DNA of 64,000 nt, taken from the NCBI GenBank assembly GCA_041661865.1, contig JBAZTO010000002.1, positions 69,011-133,010 on the forward strand, in the 5' to 3' direction. Each line of letters starts with the position of its first letter. The stretch's first letter is position 1. This DNA is from JBAZTO01 sp041661865 (GTDB lineage Bacteria; Planctomycetota; Phycisphaerae; SM23-33). Positions 8,229 through 16,513 of the stretch are shown here, piece after piece. The notes below the pieces were generated by a model. The model did no database searches. It saw only the letters and a program-made list of their open reading frames with translations, and had not been told where the DNA came from. The position numbers were made by a program, and so were the translations under genes.

Positions 8229-8270
8229 GTGAACTCTCCGATATTTTTCTACCTTCATATCAAGGAAACA

Positions 8271-8446
8271 GTGCGAAGTGCGTAGTGCGAAGTCCCACTC
8301 CGCCCTCCGCTACGCTCCGGACGGCCGCTTTGTCAGACGCTCTTCGAGCTGAGAAACGGCAGTGCCGAAAGATTCGGGCACCCTCGTGTTTCGCTCTTTG
8401 CACTCTGTTCTTGTCGTTGCTTCGCACTTCGCACTCCGCACTTCAC
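8271..8446. repeat. Inverted-repeat spacer inside the flagellar operon
   Basis: The left arm (8271-8293) reads GTGCGAAGTGCGTAGTGCGA and on; the right arm (8421-8446) is its near-exact inverse, itself made of tandem GAAGTGCG units. The arms enclose about 130 bases of unrelated sequence. Short reading frames across it are not gene-like. Confidence 0.75.
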
Positions 8447-8448
8447 AT

Positions 8449-8661
8449 TCACGCCTTGGCGTGTGTGCAGTTGATGCGCATTCGCCGGCCACAGGTGCAG
8501 GTCACCTCGACAATCGAGACGCCGTCGCCCTGTTCGATAATGCGGGCGCAGGGGCTGTCCTGTTGTCCGCCCTGGCCGCCTTGATGGCCCTGCTGCCCGA
8601 TCATGCAGCTCCCTGCCGGGCGAACCACGGCGCTCTTGAGCACGCCTGATATCCTGTCCAT
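8449..8661 (-). CDS. Small cysteine-motif protein in fliA operon, unrecognised
   Basis: A 70-residue protein. After a Gly/Gln-rich stretch (residues 22-34) comes VSIVEVTCTCGRRMRINC, with Cys spaced C-x-C-x6-C. This resembles half of a zinc ribbon; another Cys (C38) precedes it. AAAGGA lies upstream of the ATG. It starts 52 bases after fliA on the same strand. Function unknown; metal binding is inference from the cysteines. Confidence 0.6.
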   Translation of the reverse strand: MDRISGVLKSAVVRPAGSCMIGQQGHQGGQGGQQDSPCARIIEQGDGVSIVEVTCTCGRRMRINCTHAKA

Positions 8662-8712
8662 GATGCATCCTTTCTTCAGGCCCCTGGCCGCACGAGGCGG
8701 GAATGGGGCCGA

Positions 8713-9501
8713 TCATCCTGCCGGGGTGGAATCGTTCACCTCGGTATTGAGTTTCATGGAAAGCTTGAACAGCGCGCTGGAGTGAATCTGGCTGACCCGG
8801 GCCTCGGTCAGTTCCAGCACGGCGGCGATTTCCTTCATGGTCAAGTCGCGCTCGTAGTAGAGCATCAGGACGTGCCGCTCCCGCTGGGGCAGGCCCATGA
8901 TGGTCGCGGCGACCACCTCCATCAGTTCCTTGCGTTCAGCCTGGGCCATCGGCGAAGGCAGGCCGTCGAGGGGCAGGAGGTTGGACTCGCCCTGCTCTTC
9001 CGACAGCCCGTGGATGCACAGGAAGTGCTGGCGGCGTGCCGCGGCCAGGGTGCGATAAAGCTGGTCGAGCGGGATGCCCAGTTCGTCGGCCAGGGCCTCG
9101 TCGCTGGGCGCCTCGCCGGTGCGGTCCGACAGGCGGCGGTAGGCATTGCGGATCAGCCCCAACTGCTTGAGCGACTTGGGCGGCAGGAACGTGCGGCTGC
9201 GAAGCTCGTCGATGACCGCGCCGCGGATGCGGATGTAGGCGTAGGTTCGGAACTCGGTGTCCTTGCGGCTGTCGAAGGCCTTGGCGGCCTTGACCAGCCC
9301 GAGCGTGCCGACGGAAATCAGGTCTTCCAGGTCGTCCTTGCTGGAGAAGTTGGAGGCGACCTTCTGAACGATGTGCCGCACCAGGGGGAGGTTGTCGAGG
9401 ATCAGCCGCTCCTCCATCGCCTCCCGGCCGGTGCCGGCGTACATGGCCGCGGCCCGGGCGGCCAGGGGCTCTCCAGTGGTTGGACCGGCTTGCGAACTCA
9501 T
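8713..9501 (-). CDS. fliA: Flagellar sigma factor sigma-28
   Basis: A 262-residue FliA/WhiG-family sigma factor. Region 2 shows LVRHIVQKVA, DLEDLISVGTLGLVKAAKAF and FRTYAYIRIRGAVIDELR; region 3 PSDEALADELGI; region 4.2 LTMKEIAAVLELTEARVSQI. It would direct RNA polymerase to the promoters at 4750, 6224 and probably 6909. It overlaps the upstream 73-residue gene by 4 bases (ATGA), so translation is coupled and fliA itself belongs to the sigma-54-driven export operon. Confidence 0.95.
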   Translation of the reverse strand: MSSQAGPTTGEPLAARAAAMYAGTGREAMEERLILDNLPLVRHIVQKVASNFSSKDDLEDLISVGTLGLVKAAKAFDSRKDTEFRTYAYIRIRGAVIDELRSRTFLPPKSLKQLGLIRNAYRRLSDRTGEAPSDEALADELGIPLDQLYRTLAAARRQHFLCIHGLSEEQGESNLLPLDGLPSPMAQAERKELMEVVAATIMGLPQRERHVLMLYYERDLTMKEIAAVLELTEARVSQIHSSALFKLSMKLNTEVNDSTPAG

Positions 9502-9719
9502 TGTCCGTCCTTCCTACCAGGTGGGGTGGAACTTCGCACGGCGGCATCGACCAGAATGGCCAGCGCCACCTTCCCCGCCACCGACACCACCCCGTACACG
9601 ACCAGGGCCCCGACACTCGCGCGAATCGCGCAGTGCAGCATGCTCAGCCCGCTGCACCAGGCGGTAATGGCCAGCACGAAGAAGGCCAAGGCTGCGATTG
9701 TCGATGCCAACTGCTTCAT
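9498..9719 (-). CDS. Small membrane protein between flhA and fliA
   Basis: A 73-residue protein with two predicted membrane helices (about residues 6-24 and 33-58) and a polar tail. It sits where flhF and flhG are often found, between flhA and fliA, and overlaps fliA by 4 bases. It has no resemblance to either of those cytosolic GTP/ATPases. Its Shine-Dalgarno is weak. Function unknown. Confidence 0.65.
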   Translation of the reverse strand: MKQLASTIAALAFFVLAITAWCSGLSMLHCAIRASVGALVVYGVVSVAGKVALAILVDAAVRSSTPPGRKDGQ

Positions 9720-9742
9720 GGTTTATTCGTTCCAACAACATC

Positions 9743-9841
9743 CATCACAAAGGCCACCAAGAGCACGAAGACATTCATTGTTATTGCTCTTGCTCATAAG
9801 TCCGGCTTCGTGATCTTCGTGTCCTTTGTGATCTTTGTGAC
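9743..9841. repeat. Inverted-repeat spacer between flhA and the 73-residue gene
   Basis: The left arm (9743-9772, CACAAAGGCCACCAAGAGCA and on) is imperfectly inverted in the right arm (9806-9841), which is built of CTTCGTG/CTTTGTG units. It has the same layout as the spacers at 8271 and 14107 but unrelated sequence. Confidence 0.7.
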
Positions 9842-9849
9842 TGCTTTTG

Positions 9850-11973
9850 TCAGGTGGCCAGCAGCATTTCCCTGCCGGCCGGCAGCGCGGGGGCCAGCGA
9901 GATCGTGCCCACCGACTCGATCTTGGTGCCCGCGACGATTTCGTCATAGGCCAGCACCGGCAACTGCGGGAACTGGCGGGAGACCATCAGCGAGACCTGC
10001 AGCCGCAGCGTCGCGTCGCACAGCAGAATAATATTTTCCGCCCCGCGCTCCGAGGCCGCCCGCCAGAGCTCGCCCAAGCGCCGGCAGATTTCCAGGGCCT
10101 GCTCAGGGGGCAAGGCCAGCGTGCCGCCCTCGCTGTCCTTGCGGAGGGCGTTTCGCAGCTCGTATTCCAGCGACGGCTCGAAGGTCAGCGCGGTGATCTT
10201 TCCGCCCCCGTCGACATTCTGCTCGGTGAGGGTCCGCAGCAGGGCCTTCCGCACGTGCTCGGTCAGGAGCACGGGGTCCTTGATCCTGCCGGCGTGGTCG
10301 CCCAGGGCCTCGAGGATTCGCGGCAGGTCGCGGATGGGGATGCGGTCCTTCAGCAGGTTCTGGAGCACACGGTGGAGCAGGCCCAATGAGACATGCTCGC
10401 CCACGACGCTGCCCACCAGCGAGGGGTACTTGGAGCGGAGGCGGTCGACGAGTTTCTGAACGTCGTCGTGCGTGACCAGCTCGCCGGCGTGGCGTTTGAG
10501 GGTCTCGGCCATGTGCGTCACCAGCACCGACTCGGGGTCGACGACGGTGTAGCCGTTCATCTCAGCTTCTTCCTTCATGTCGGCCGGCACCCACAGGGCG
10601 GGCAGGCCGAAGACCGGCTCGCGAGTGGCCACGCCCTTGACGGGCTTTCGCACCGCGCCGCCGTCCATGGCCAGCAGCATGTCCGGTTCGAGATTGCCGC
10701 TGGCGACGACGTGGTCGTGCAGGCGGATCTCGTAGCCGTTGGGGGCCAGGGCGACGTTGTCCCGCAGGCGAATCAGCGGCAGCAGGATGCCGTATTGCTG
10801 GGCGAACTTGCGGCGCAGCGGCGTGACGCGCGTCGAGAGGCTGCTCTTGCGGCGCGGGTCGATGGTCTTGATCAGCCGCACGCCCACCTGGAGGGAGACC
10901 TGGTCGCTGTCGAGCAGCTCATCCGGCGCCGCCTCGGGCTCCGTTTCGGGCTTGGGGGCCTCCTTGGCCTTGGCCACGCGCGCTTCCTGCCGCGACAGCG
11001 CCCGCACCAGCAAGGCCGTCCCGCCCGAGAGCACCAGGAACGGCAGCATGGGGAAGCCCGGAACAAAGGCCATGGCCGCGAAGAGGAAGGCCGCGATGCC
11101 CAGCGGCCGGCTGCGCGCCAGCAACTGACGCACCAGGTCCACGCTGAGGTTGGCCTTGGTGGAGGTCTTAGAGACCAGGAAGCCCGAGGCCGTCGAGATC
11201 AGCACGGCCGGGATCTGCGAGACCAGGCCGTCGCCGATGGCCAGGATCGCGTAGGTCTTGACCGACTCGGCCGGGGTCAGGCCGCGACTCATGCCCACCA
11301 CGAACCCGCCGACCAGGTTGACCGCCGCGATCAGCAGGCCGGCAATGGCGTCGCCGCGAATGAACTTGCTGGCGCCGTCCATCGCGCCGAAGAACTCGCT
11401 CTCGCGGACGATCTTCTCGCGACGGGCCTTGGCCTCGACATCGTTGATGGCGCCGGCGGACAGGTCCGCGTCGATGGCCATCTGCTTGCCGGGCATGGCA
11501 TCGAGGTTGAAGCGGGCAGCCACCTCGCTGATTCGCTCGGAGCCCTTGGTGATGACCACGAACTGGATGACCACCAGGATCAGGAACACCACCAGGCCGA
11601 TGACCAGGTTGCCCCCGGCCACGAAATTGCCGAAGGTGTTGATGATCTGCCCGGCGCTGCCCTGAAGCAGGATCAGCCGCGTGGAGGCCACGTTGAGCGA
11701 GAGTCGGAAGAGCGTCAGGAACAGCAGCAGCGACGGGAAGGAGGAAAACTCGATGGACTCGCGCGAGGAGAGCACCACGATCAGCGTGGCCAGGGAGATG
11801 GAGATGCTGGTGGCCAGGAGCATGTCCAGCAGGAACGTCGGCAGGGGAATCATCAGCGTGGCCAGCACGACGGCCAGGCCCAGCGCAAAGACGATGTCGG
11901 TGTGGGCCAGCAGCTTGTTCATTGCCGGCGAGGCCATCGGCCCCATCGTCGATAATGTTTTGTCCTCAACCAT
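9850..11973 (-). CDS. flhA: Flagellar export gate protein FlhA
   Basis: A 707-residue core component of the flagellar type III export gate, forming the nonameric ring. Eight N-terminal membrane helices (residues about 20-330) contain the FHIPEP region (FSSFPSLLLFLTLFRLSLNV and VLISTASGFLVSK); the cytosolic domain (from about 350) docks chaperone-substrate complexes. The length is normal. The start at 11973 lies 3 bases after the flhB stop. Confidence 0.96.
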   Translation of the reverse strand: MVEDKTLSTMGPMASPAMNKLLAHTDIVFALGLAVVLATLMIPLPTFLLDMLLATSISISLATLIVVLSSRESIEFSSFPSLLLFLTLFRLSLNVASTRLILLQGSAGQIINTFGNFVAGGNLVIGLVVFLILVVIQFVVITKGSERISEVAARFNLDAMPGKQMAIDADLSAGAINDVEAKARREKIVRESEFFGAMDGASKFIRGDAIAGLLIAAVNLVGGFVVGMSRGLTPAESVKTYAILAIGDGLVSQIPAVLISTASGFLVSKTSTKANLSVDLVRQLLARSRPLGIAAFLFAAMAFVPGFPMLPFLVLSGGTALLVRALSRQEARVAKAKEAPKPETEPEAAPDELLDSDQVSLQVGVRLIKTIDPRRKSSLSTRVTPLRRKFAQQYGILLPLIRLRDNVALAPNGYEIRLHDHVVASGNLEPDMLLAMDGGAVRKPVKGVATREPVFGLPALWVPADMKEEAEMNGYTVVDPESVLVTHMAETLKRHAGELVTHDDVQKLVDRLRSKYPSLVGSVVGEHVSLGLLHRVLQNLLKDRIPIRDLPRILEALGDHAGRIKDPVLLTEHVRKALLRTLTEQNVDGGGKITALTFEPSLEYELRNALRKDSEGGTLALPPEQALEICRRLGELWRAASERGAENIILLCDATLRLQVSLMVSRQFPQLPVLAYDEIVAGTKIESVGTISLAPALPAGREMLLAT

Positions 11974-11976
11974 GCG

Positions 11977-13053
11977 TTACCGTGTTATCTGCCGCCGCCT
12001 CTTGAGGCGGTAAATCATGGCCAGCACTTCGGCCACGGCCACAAAGAGCGTTTCGGGCACGGGCTGGTCCAGTTCGACCGTCGCGTAGAGCATGCGGGCC
12101 AGCGGGGGCTTTTCGACGATGGCCACCCCGTTGGCCTGGGCGAGTTCCTTGATCTTCGCCGCCAGGAAGTCGGCGCCCTTGGCCACCACCACCGGTGCAG
12201 CCATCTTGCCCGACTCGTAGCGAATGGCCACCGCCACGTGCGTGGGGTTGGTGATGACCACGTCGGCGGTCCGCACCTTCGAGAGCATGCGTTTCTTGGA
12301 CAGGCTCATCATCATCGAACGCATGCGGCCTTTGACTTCCGAGGGCAGTTCGTGTTCCTCGTGCTCTTCCTTGGCCTCCTGGCGCGTCATCATCAGGTCG
12401 CTGCGGTAGCGCCACCACTGGAAGATCCAGTCCGCCGCGGCAATGATCACCAGGAAGACGGTGATCCTGCCGGCCGCGCCCAGCACCAGCTGGCTCGTCG
12501 CGATGACGATCTGCTGAACGCCGCCGGACCCGATGACCAGGATTTCCTGGAGCCTGTCCTTGAGGTAGTTCCACACGATCACGCCGATGACGACCATCTT
12601 GACAATCGCGATCACCAGGCCGGCCAATGATCTCAGCGAGAACAACGACCCCAGGCCCTTGAAGGGCGAAAGGTTCTCGAGCTTCAGGCTCAGGGCCTTG
12701 GTGGAGAAGTTCACCCCGCCCACCACCACGCTGCCCAGGATGCTCACGACGACGGCCGAGATGAAGAAGGGCATGAGGATCGACAGCATGGCCCAGCCCC
12801 GGCCGGTCAGGAGCGAGACGAAACTCCCTGACGACATCGGGCCGTGAAACTCGAAGCTCAAGCCCTGCTGCATCTGCCCGGCCATCCAGTGATAGGTGCC
12901 CGAACCGGCCAGGCCCAATGTCACCAGCATGATGGCGATCATCAGCGCCGAGGGCACTTCCTGGCTCTGGGCGACCTGGCCTTCGGCCCGGGCCCTGCGC
13001 AGGCGCTCCTCGGTCGGTTTCTCGGTCCGTTCTGACGCGGGCTTCTCGGCCAT
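11977..13053 (-). CDS. flhB: Flagellar export switch protein FlhB
   Basis: A 358-residue inner-membrane export component that switches the apparatus from hook to filament substrates. Four membrane helices lie between about 35 and 210. The self-cleavage motif NPTH is intact at 269-272. The N-terminus EKTEKPT-like (ERTEKPTEERLRRARAEGQV) is typical. With FliK present, the normal hook-length switch can operate. Confidence 0.96.
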   Translation of the reverse strand: MAEKPASERTEKPTEERLRRARAEGQVAQSQEVPSALMIAIMLVTLGLAGSGTYHWMAGQMQQGLSFEFHGPMSSGSFVSLLTGRGWAMLSILMPFFISAVVVSILGSVVVGGVNFSTKALSLKLENLSPFKGLGSLFSLRSLAGLVIAIVKMVVIGVIVWNYLKDRLQEILVIGSGGVQQIVIATSQLVLGAAGRITVFLVIIAAADWIFQWWRYRSDLMMTRQEAKEEHEEHELPSEVKGRMRSMMMSLSKKRMLSKVRTADVVITNPTHVAVAIRYESGKMAAPVVVAKGADFLAAKIKELAQANGVAIVEKPPLARMLYATVELDQPVPETLFVAVAEVLAMIYRLKRRRQITR

Positions 13054-13068
13054 TGCTCGTGGTTATCC

Positions 13069-13821
13069 CTAACCGGTAAAGGCCCGGCTCATCCAGGCGG
13101 CCAGGTCGGCGGTAAACTGTCCCATCAGCGGCATCATCGCGGCGGCCATCACCAGTCCCAGGGCCAGCCGCAGGGGGTAACTTTCCATCAGGATGTTCAT
13201 GTCCGGCAGGATGCGGGAGAGGATGGCCAGCACCACGGCCAGGACCAGGAAGGCTGCCAGCGCCGGGGCCGCCAGCTTGAGCCCCAGCAGCAGCATCGCC
13301 GAGCCGGAGGTCACAATGGCCCGCGTCAGCATCGGCACATCCGGCATGCCGCCGGTGGGGAAGGCGGACTGGCTCCGGGCCAGGACCGAGATCAGGAGCT
13401 GGAATCCCCCGCCGGCCAGGAACAGGATCGCAAAGACCGTCTCCAGGAAGGAGGCGATTGACTCGTTCTGTTCGCCGCTGACCGGATCGATCGCTTCGGC
13501 GTCGCTCAGGCCCATCTGCTGGGCCAGGATCATCCCCCCCTGCTGCACGGCCATGTAAACCAGCCGCGCCACCAGGGCCAGCGCCAGGCCCACGATCACT
13601 TCCCCCACCACCATCAGGCCCGCCGTCAGGGGAGGAATTTCCAGGCCCAGGTTGATCGGGAAAACAATGTTGAAGAATACCGCCAGCAGCATCGCCAGCC
13701 CCACCTTCACCACCGCCGGGACGGCCGGCGAACCCAGGATCGGCGCAGCGGCGATGAACGCCGACACCCGCGTCAGCCGCAGCACGAAAGGCAAAGCCAG
13801 GAACGCCCAAATGTCCATCAT
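13069..13821 (-). CDS. fliR: Flagellar export protein FliR
   Basis: A 250-residue membrane protein of the export channel core, with about six hydrophobic helices and the conserved stretches RLTRVSAFIAAAPILG near the N-terminus and LDxMGLSDAEAIDPVSGE-like sequence in the middle. It overlaps fliQ by one base and precedes flhB by 15. Confidence 0.94.
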   Translation of the reverse strand: MMDIWAFLALPFVLRLTRVSAFIAAAPILGSPAVPAVVKVGLAMLLAVFFNIVFPINLGLEIPPLTAGLMVVGEVIVGLALALVARLVYMAVQQGGMILAQQMGLSDAEAIDPVSGEQNESIASFLETVFAILFLAGGGFQLLISVLARSQSAFPTGGMPDVPMLTRAIVTSGSAMLLLGLKLAAPALAAFLVLAVVLAILSRILPDMNILMESYPLRLALGLVMAAAMMPLMGQFTADLAAWMSRAFTG

Positions 13822-14090
13822 CAGTGTCCAAGCATTCCGATCCGGTCGAAAATGTCACGCGTGTGCTTGAGGGCCACGGTCATCATCCAGTTGCCGCAGA
13901 TCAGCAGCGTCACGCTGATGGCCACGATCTTGAGCACCAGGCCCATCGTCATGTCCTTGATGCTCGTGACGGCCTGCATCATCGAGGTGAGGAAGCCGAC
14001 GATCAGCGCCGCCAGCAGCGCCGGGGCCGCCAGCATCAGCGTCGTCTGCATCGCGTCGCGACCGATGTGCAGGATGTAGTCAGGATCCAT
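13821..14090 (-). CDS. fliQ: Flagellar export protein FliQ
   Basis: An 89-residue, two-helix export channel subunit of normal length. The signature TSMMQAVTSIKDMTM follows the first helix (its usual form is Q-A-x-T-Q-I-x-E-x-T-L). Normally next to fliP; here a 205-base repeat spacer separates them. Confidence 0.94.
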   Translation of the reverse strand: MDPDYILHIGRDAMQTTLMLAAPALLAALIVGFLTSMMQAVTSIKDMTMGLVLKIVAISVTLLICGNWMMTVALKHTRDIFDRIGMLGH

Positions 14091-14106
14091 CTGTCACGCC
14101 CTGTGA

Positions 14107-14292
14107 AATGACGAATGACGAAGCCCGAATGTCGAATCAATGACGAATACCGAACGAGGGACAAGCGGCATCGGCATCGCTGCCAGGCCCAGGTCCTGCG
14201 CGGGGCCAATCAGAAGGCCGGTGCCGGCGGGCCTTGCCCCGGTTCGATCATTCGTCATTGTTTTGTCATTCGTCATTCGGATTTCGAGTTTG
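14107..14292. repeat. Inverted-repeat spacer between fliP and fliQ
   Basis: The left arm (14107-14156) is built of ATGACGAATGACGAA-type units; the right arm (14246-14292) holds the inverse (CATTCGTCATT units). The arms flank about 90 bases. It interrupts the otherwise tight fliO-fliP-fliQ-fliR unit. Confidence 0.75.
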
Positions 14293-14295
14293 GTT

Positions 14296-15168
14296 TCAAT
14301 TGAAGCTCACCACCAGCGTCTTGGACAGCAGCGTCCAGCCGTCGACCAGCACGAACAGGATGATCTTGAAAGGCAGCGAGATCAGCGACGGCGGCAGCAT
14401 CATCATGCCCGCGCTGAGCAGGATAGCCGAGATCACCAGGTCCACCAGCAGGAACGGGATGAACAGCAGGCAGCCCATCTCGAAGGCGGTGCGGAACTCG
14501 CTGACGGCGAAGGCCGGGATGGCCACATAGGAAGGCACCTGGGCGATCGTCTCGGGCTTGGTTCCCAGCCCGGCCAGGTCGACGAACATGGCCAGGTCGC
14601 TGCGGCGGGTCTGCTTGAGCATGAACTCCTTGAGCACCTCGTTGCCGCCGGTGCAGGCTGCATCGAACGACATGCTGTTCTTCAGGTAAGGCTGGAGGGC
14701 CTGCTGGTTGATCTTCGAGAAGGTCGGGGACATGGTGAAGAGCGTCAGGAACAGGGCTAGGCCCACCAGCGCGACCGTCGGCGGGATGCTCTGGGTGGTC
14801 AGGGCCCGGCGGACGAAGCCCAGGACAATAATGATGCGGGTGAAGCTGGTCATCATGACCAGCAGGCTGGGCAGCAGGGCCAGGACGGCGAAGACCACCG
14901 CCATCTTCACCGGGGCCGACCAGTCGCCGCCGGCGGAGGTCTTGCCGGCGCCGGTGGCCTTGTCGATGGCGCCGGTGATGTCGCTGATGTTGGGCAGGGA
15001 GGGGGCCGCGCTGGGCTGGGTGGCTGCGGGCTGCGCCTGGGCATGGGCCAGCGAGGCACCGCCCAGCACGACCAGCGTCATCGCGAGCAGCAATGCCCGC
15101 GGTCTTGCCGGGGCCGCCACGGAGGCGGCGCTGGGCCGGTGCGTCGAAAGTCTTGCCTGCTCAGCCAA
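14296..15168 (-). CDS. fliP: Flagellar export protein FliP
   Basis: A 290-residue core export channel protein. A cleavable signal (hydrophobic residues 24-42, cut near AHAQA) is followed by four membrane helices, and the family signature FTRIIIVLGFVRRAL and the C-terminal PFKIILFVLVDGWTLL are clear. It is longer at the N-terminus than many homologues; a later start at the internal Met near residue 30 is possible. Confidence 0.95.
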   Translation of the reverse strand: MAEQARLSTHRPSAASVAAPARPRALLLAMTLVVLGGASLAHAQAQPAATQPSAAPSLPNISDITGAIDKATGAGKTSAGGDWSAPVKMAVVFAVLALLPSLLVMMTSFTRIIIVLGFVRRALTTQSIPPTVALVGLALFLTLFTMSPTFSKINQQALQPYLKNSMSFDAACTGGNEVLKEFMLKQTRRSDLAMFVDLAGLGTKPETIAQVPSYVAIPAFAVSEFRTAFEMGCLLFIPFLLVDLVISAILLSAGMMMLPPSLISLPFKIILFVLVDGWTLLSKTLVVSFN

Positions 15169-15189
15169 CTTGGGTTTCTTGCCTCCGCA

Positions 15190-15624
15190 TCACGTTGCCC
15201 GCTCCGGGTTCTGCGAGTCCTCGGCCTGGTCGTCGTCGCCATACGCGCCGGTCACCTCAGCCAGCATGACGACGCCGCTGGGGGAGTCGCCGATCAGGAT
15301 CTTCTTGCCGCCCACCTGCAACAGGTGCACGCTCCGCCGCGGACCGACGGCTGTGGTCTCCAGCACGCGGACGGTCTTGGCCTTGCCCACGGGCCTGCCC
15401 ATGCGCGGCAGGACCTTGCGAACCATCCACAGGGCTATGACGCCCAGGGCCAGGACCACCACCACCGATGCGAGCATCTGCCAGAGGATGCCCGCCCCCA
15501 AGGTCTCCGGGGCCGCAGGCAGCGGGGAATCGTTCAGGACGGGCAGGCTTTGGCCCAGCGCCGCCTGGGCGCAGGTCGCCACGGCCAGGGCTAGTACACG
15601 CGCAGTATGGGCAGGGACCGTCAT
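15190..15624 (-). CDS. fliO: Flagellar assembly protein FliO
   Basis: A 144-residue membrane protein that helps FliP oligomerise. An N-terminal hydrophobic segment, one membrane helix (residues 45-68), then the FliO/YscJ-like region GKAKTVRVLETTAVGPRRSV and KKILIGDS. The predicted sigma-54 promoter at 15636 puts transcription start one base before this ATG, so the mRNA may be leaderless. No Shine-Dalgarno is seen. Confidence 0.88.
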   Translation of the reverse strand: MTVPAHTARVLALAVATCAQAALGQSLPVLNDSPLPAAPETLGAGILWQMLASVVVVLALGVIALWMVRKVLPRMGRPVGKAKTVRVLETTAVGPRRSVHLLQVGGKKILIGDSPSGVVMLAEVTGAYGDDDQAEDSQNPERAT

Positions 15625-15635
15625 GCCCTACGACA

Positions 15636-15651
15636 TGCACGTGGCGTGCCA
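15636..15651 (-). promoter_or_regulatory. Sigma-54 promoter for fliO operon
   Basis: On the minus strand TGGCACGCCACGTGCA, with GG and GC at the required 10-base interval; only one base differs from TGGCACG-N4-TTGCA. The predicted start (12 bases past the -12 C) is at about 15625, next to the fliO ATG. Confidence 0.8.
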
Positions 15652-15791
15652 AAAGAAAAACCGGAATATTCAGGGAATGCGGGGATGCCCGCCCGGGGTC
15701 AGAGCAGGAAATTTGACATCACGTCGAGAAAATGAACACTTCTTTACGCCGAGGCGCTCAGAGGATATCCGTGCTGGAGCGATCATCTTTC

Positions 15792-15843
15792 GGTGGCACA
15801 GGCTTTCCAGCCTGTGCGTACGGCCTAGAAAGGCCGTGCCACC
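15792..15843. repeat. Compound palindromic repeat, family E
   Basis: Two hairpins, GCACAGGCT-TTCC-AGCCTGTGC (15796-15817) and ACGGCCT-AGAA-AGGCCGT (15820-15837), sit within outer arms GGTGGCAC/GTGCCACC. It lies between fliN and the fliO promoter. The rest of 15652-15868 holds no gene I can support. Confidence 0.8.
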
Positions 15844-15868
15844 AACTCACATAATCTGCTGTGAAGGA

Positions 15869-16330
15869 CTAGTAGACCTTCGCCTCCTGGGACAAGATCT
15901 CGCTGATCCGCACGCCCAGTTGCTCACCCACGACCACCAGGTGCCCCTTGGCAAAGCACGTGCCGCGCATGAACAGCTCCACCGGTTCACCTACCCGCTT
16001 GTCGAGCTTAATGACCGAGCCGGCGCCGACCTGGAGCAAGTCCTTGATCTGCAACTGAACCTCGCCCAGTTGGGCCTGCACCATGATGGGCGTATCCAGC
16101 AGGATGTCGATCTGGCCGGGGGCGCCATGGGTGCGGGCCTCGGGAACCTGGGGCAGTTGGGCCTCGTGGACCTCGACTCCTCCGGCGGCTGGGGCAGCCT
16201 GCGGGGCAACGTCAGAGACCGCGGCCTCGACAACCGGCGCAGCGGCCTGCGGCTCTGCCGCCTGCTCCGCCGGCGGATTGTCCGGGGCCTGCGCTGGGAG
16301 GGGATCCTGTGTTGCTACGGCACTGGCCAT
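15869..16330 (-). CDS. fliN: Flagellar motor switch protein FliN
   Basis: A 153-residue C-ring protein. The first 65 residues are Ala/Pro/Glu-rich and likely unstructured; residues about 70-150 are the SpoA domain (DILLDTPIMVQAQLGEVQLQ, GSVIKLDKRVGEPVELF, GEQLGVRISEI). It is separated from fliM by the 130-base element at 16382-16513. Confidence 0.94.
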   Translation of the reverse strand: MASAVATQDPLPAQAPDNPPAEQAAEPQAAAPVVEAAVSDVAPQAAPAAGGVEVHEAQLPQVPEARTHGAPGQIDILLDTPIMVQAQLGEVQLQIKDLLQVGAGSVIKLDKRVGEPVELFMRGTCFAKGHLVVVGEQLGVRISEILSQEAKVY

Positions 16331-16381
16331 CGTGTGTTAGCCTTTCGACGTTATCGCGATCATCGAGCCATCCAGTCGCCG

Positions 16382-16513
16382 CTAGTGCCCTGTCACATCT
16401 GCTCCGGTAGGTGCCACGGCTGCGTCGTGTGTAGCCGTGCTTGACGTCGACACTGCTGCAAACACCGCAGCAGTGGCACCCGATCCATTGTTTCACGAGT
16501 CACAGGGCACTAG
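16382..16513. repeat. MITE-like element between fliM and fliN
   Basis: 12-base perfect inverted ends, CTAGTGCCCTGT (16382-16393) and ACAGGGCACTAG (16502-16513), enclose the A and A' hairpins (16410-16440 and 16451-16480). The right end supplies the fliM stop codon. Its core aligns with 1290-1395, including the GGCACCCGATCCAT trailer. Confidence 0.75.
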
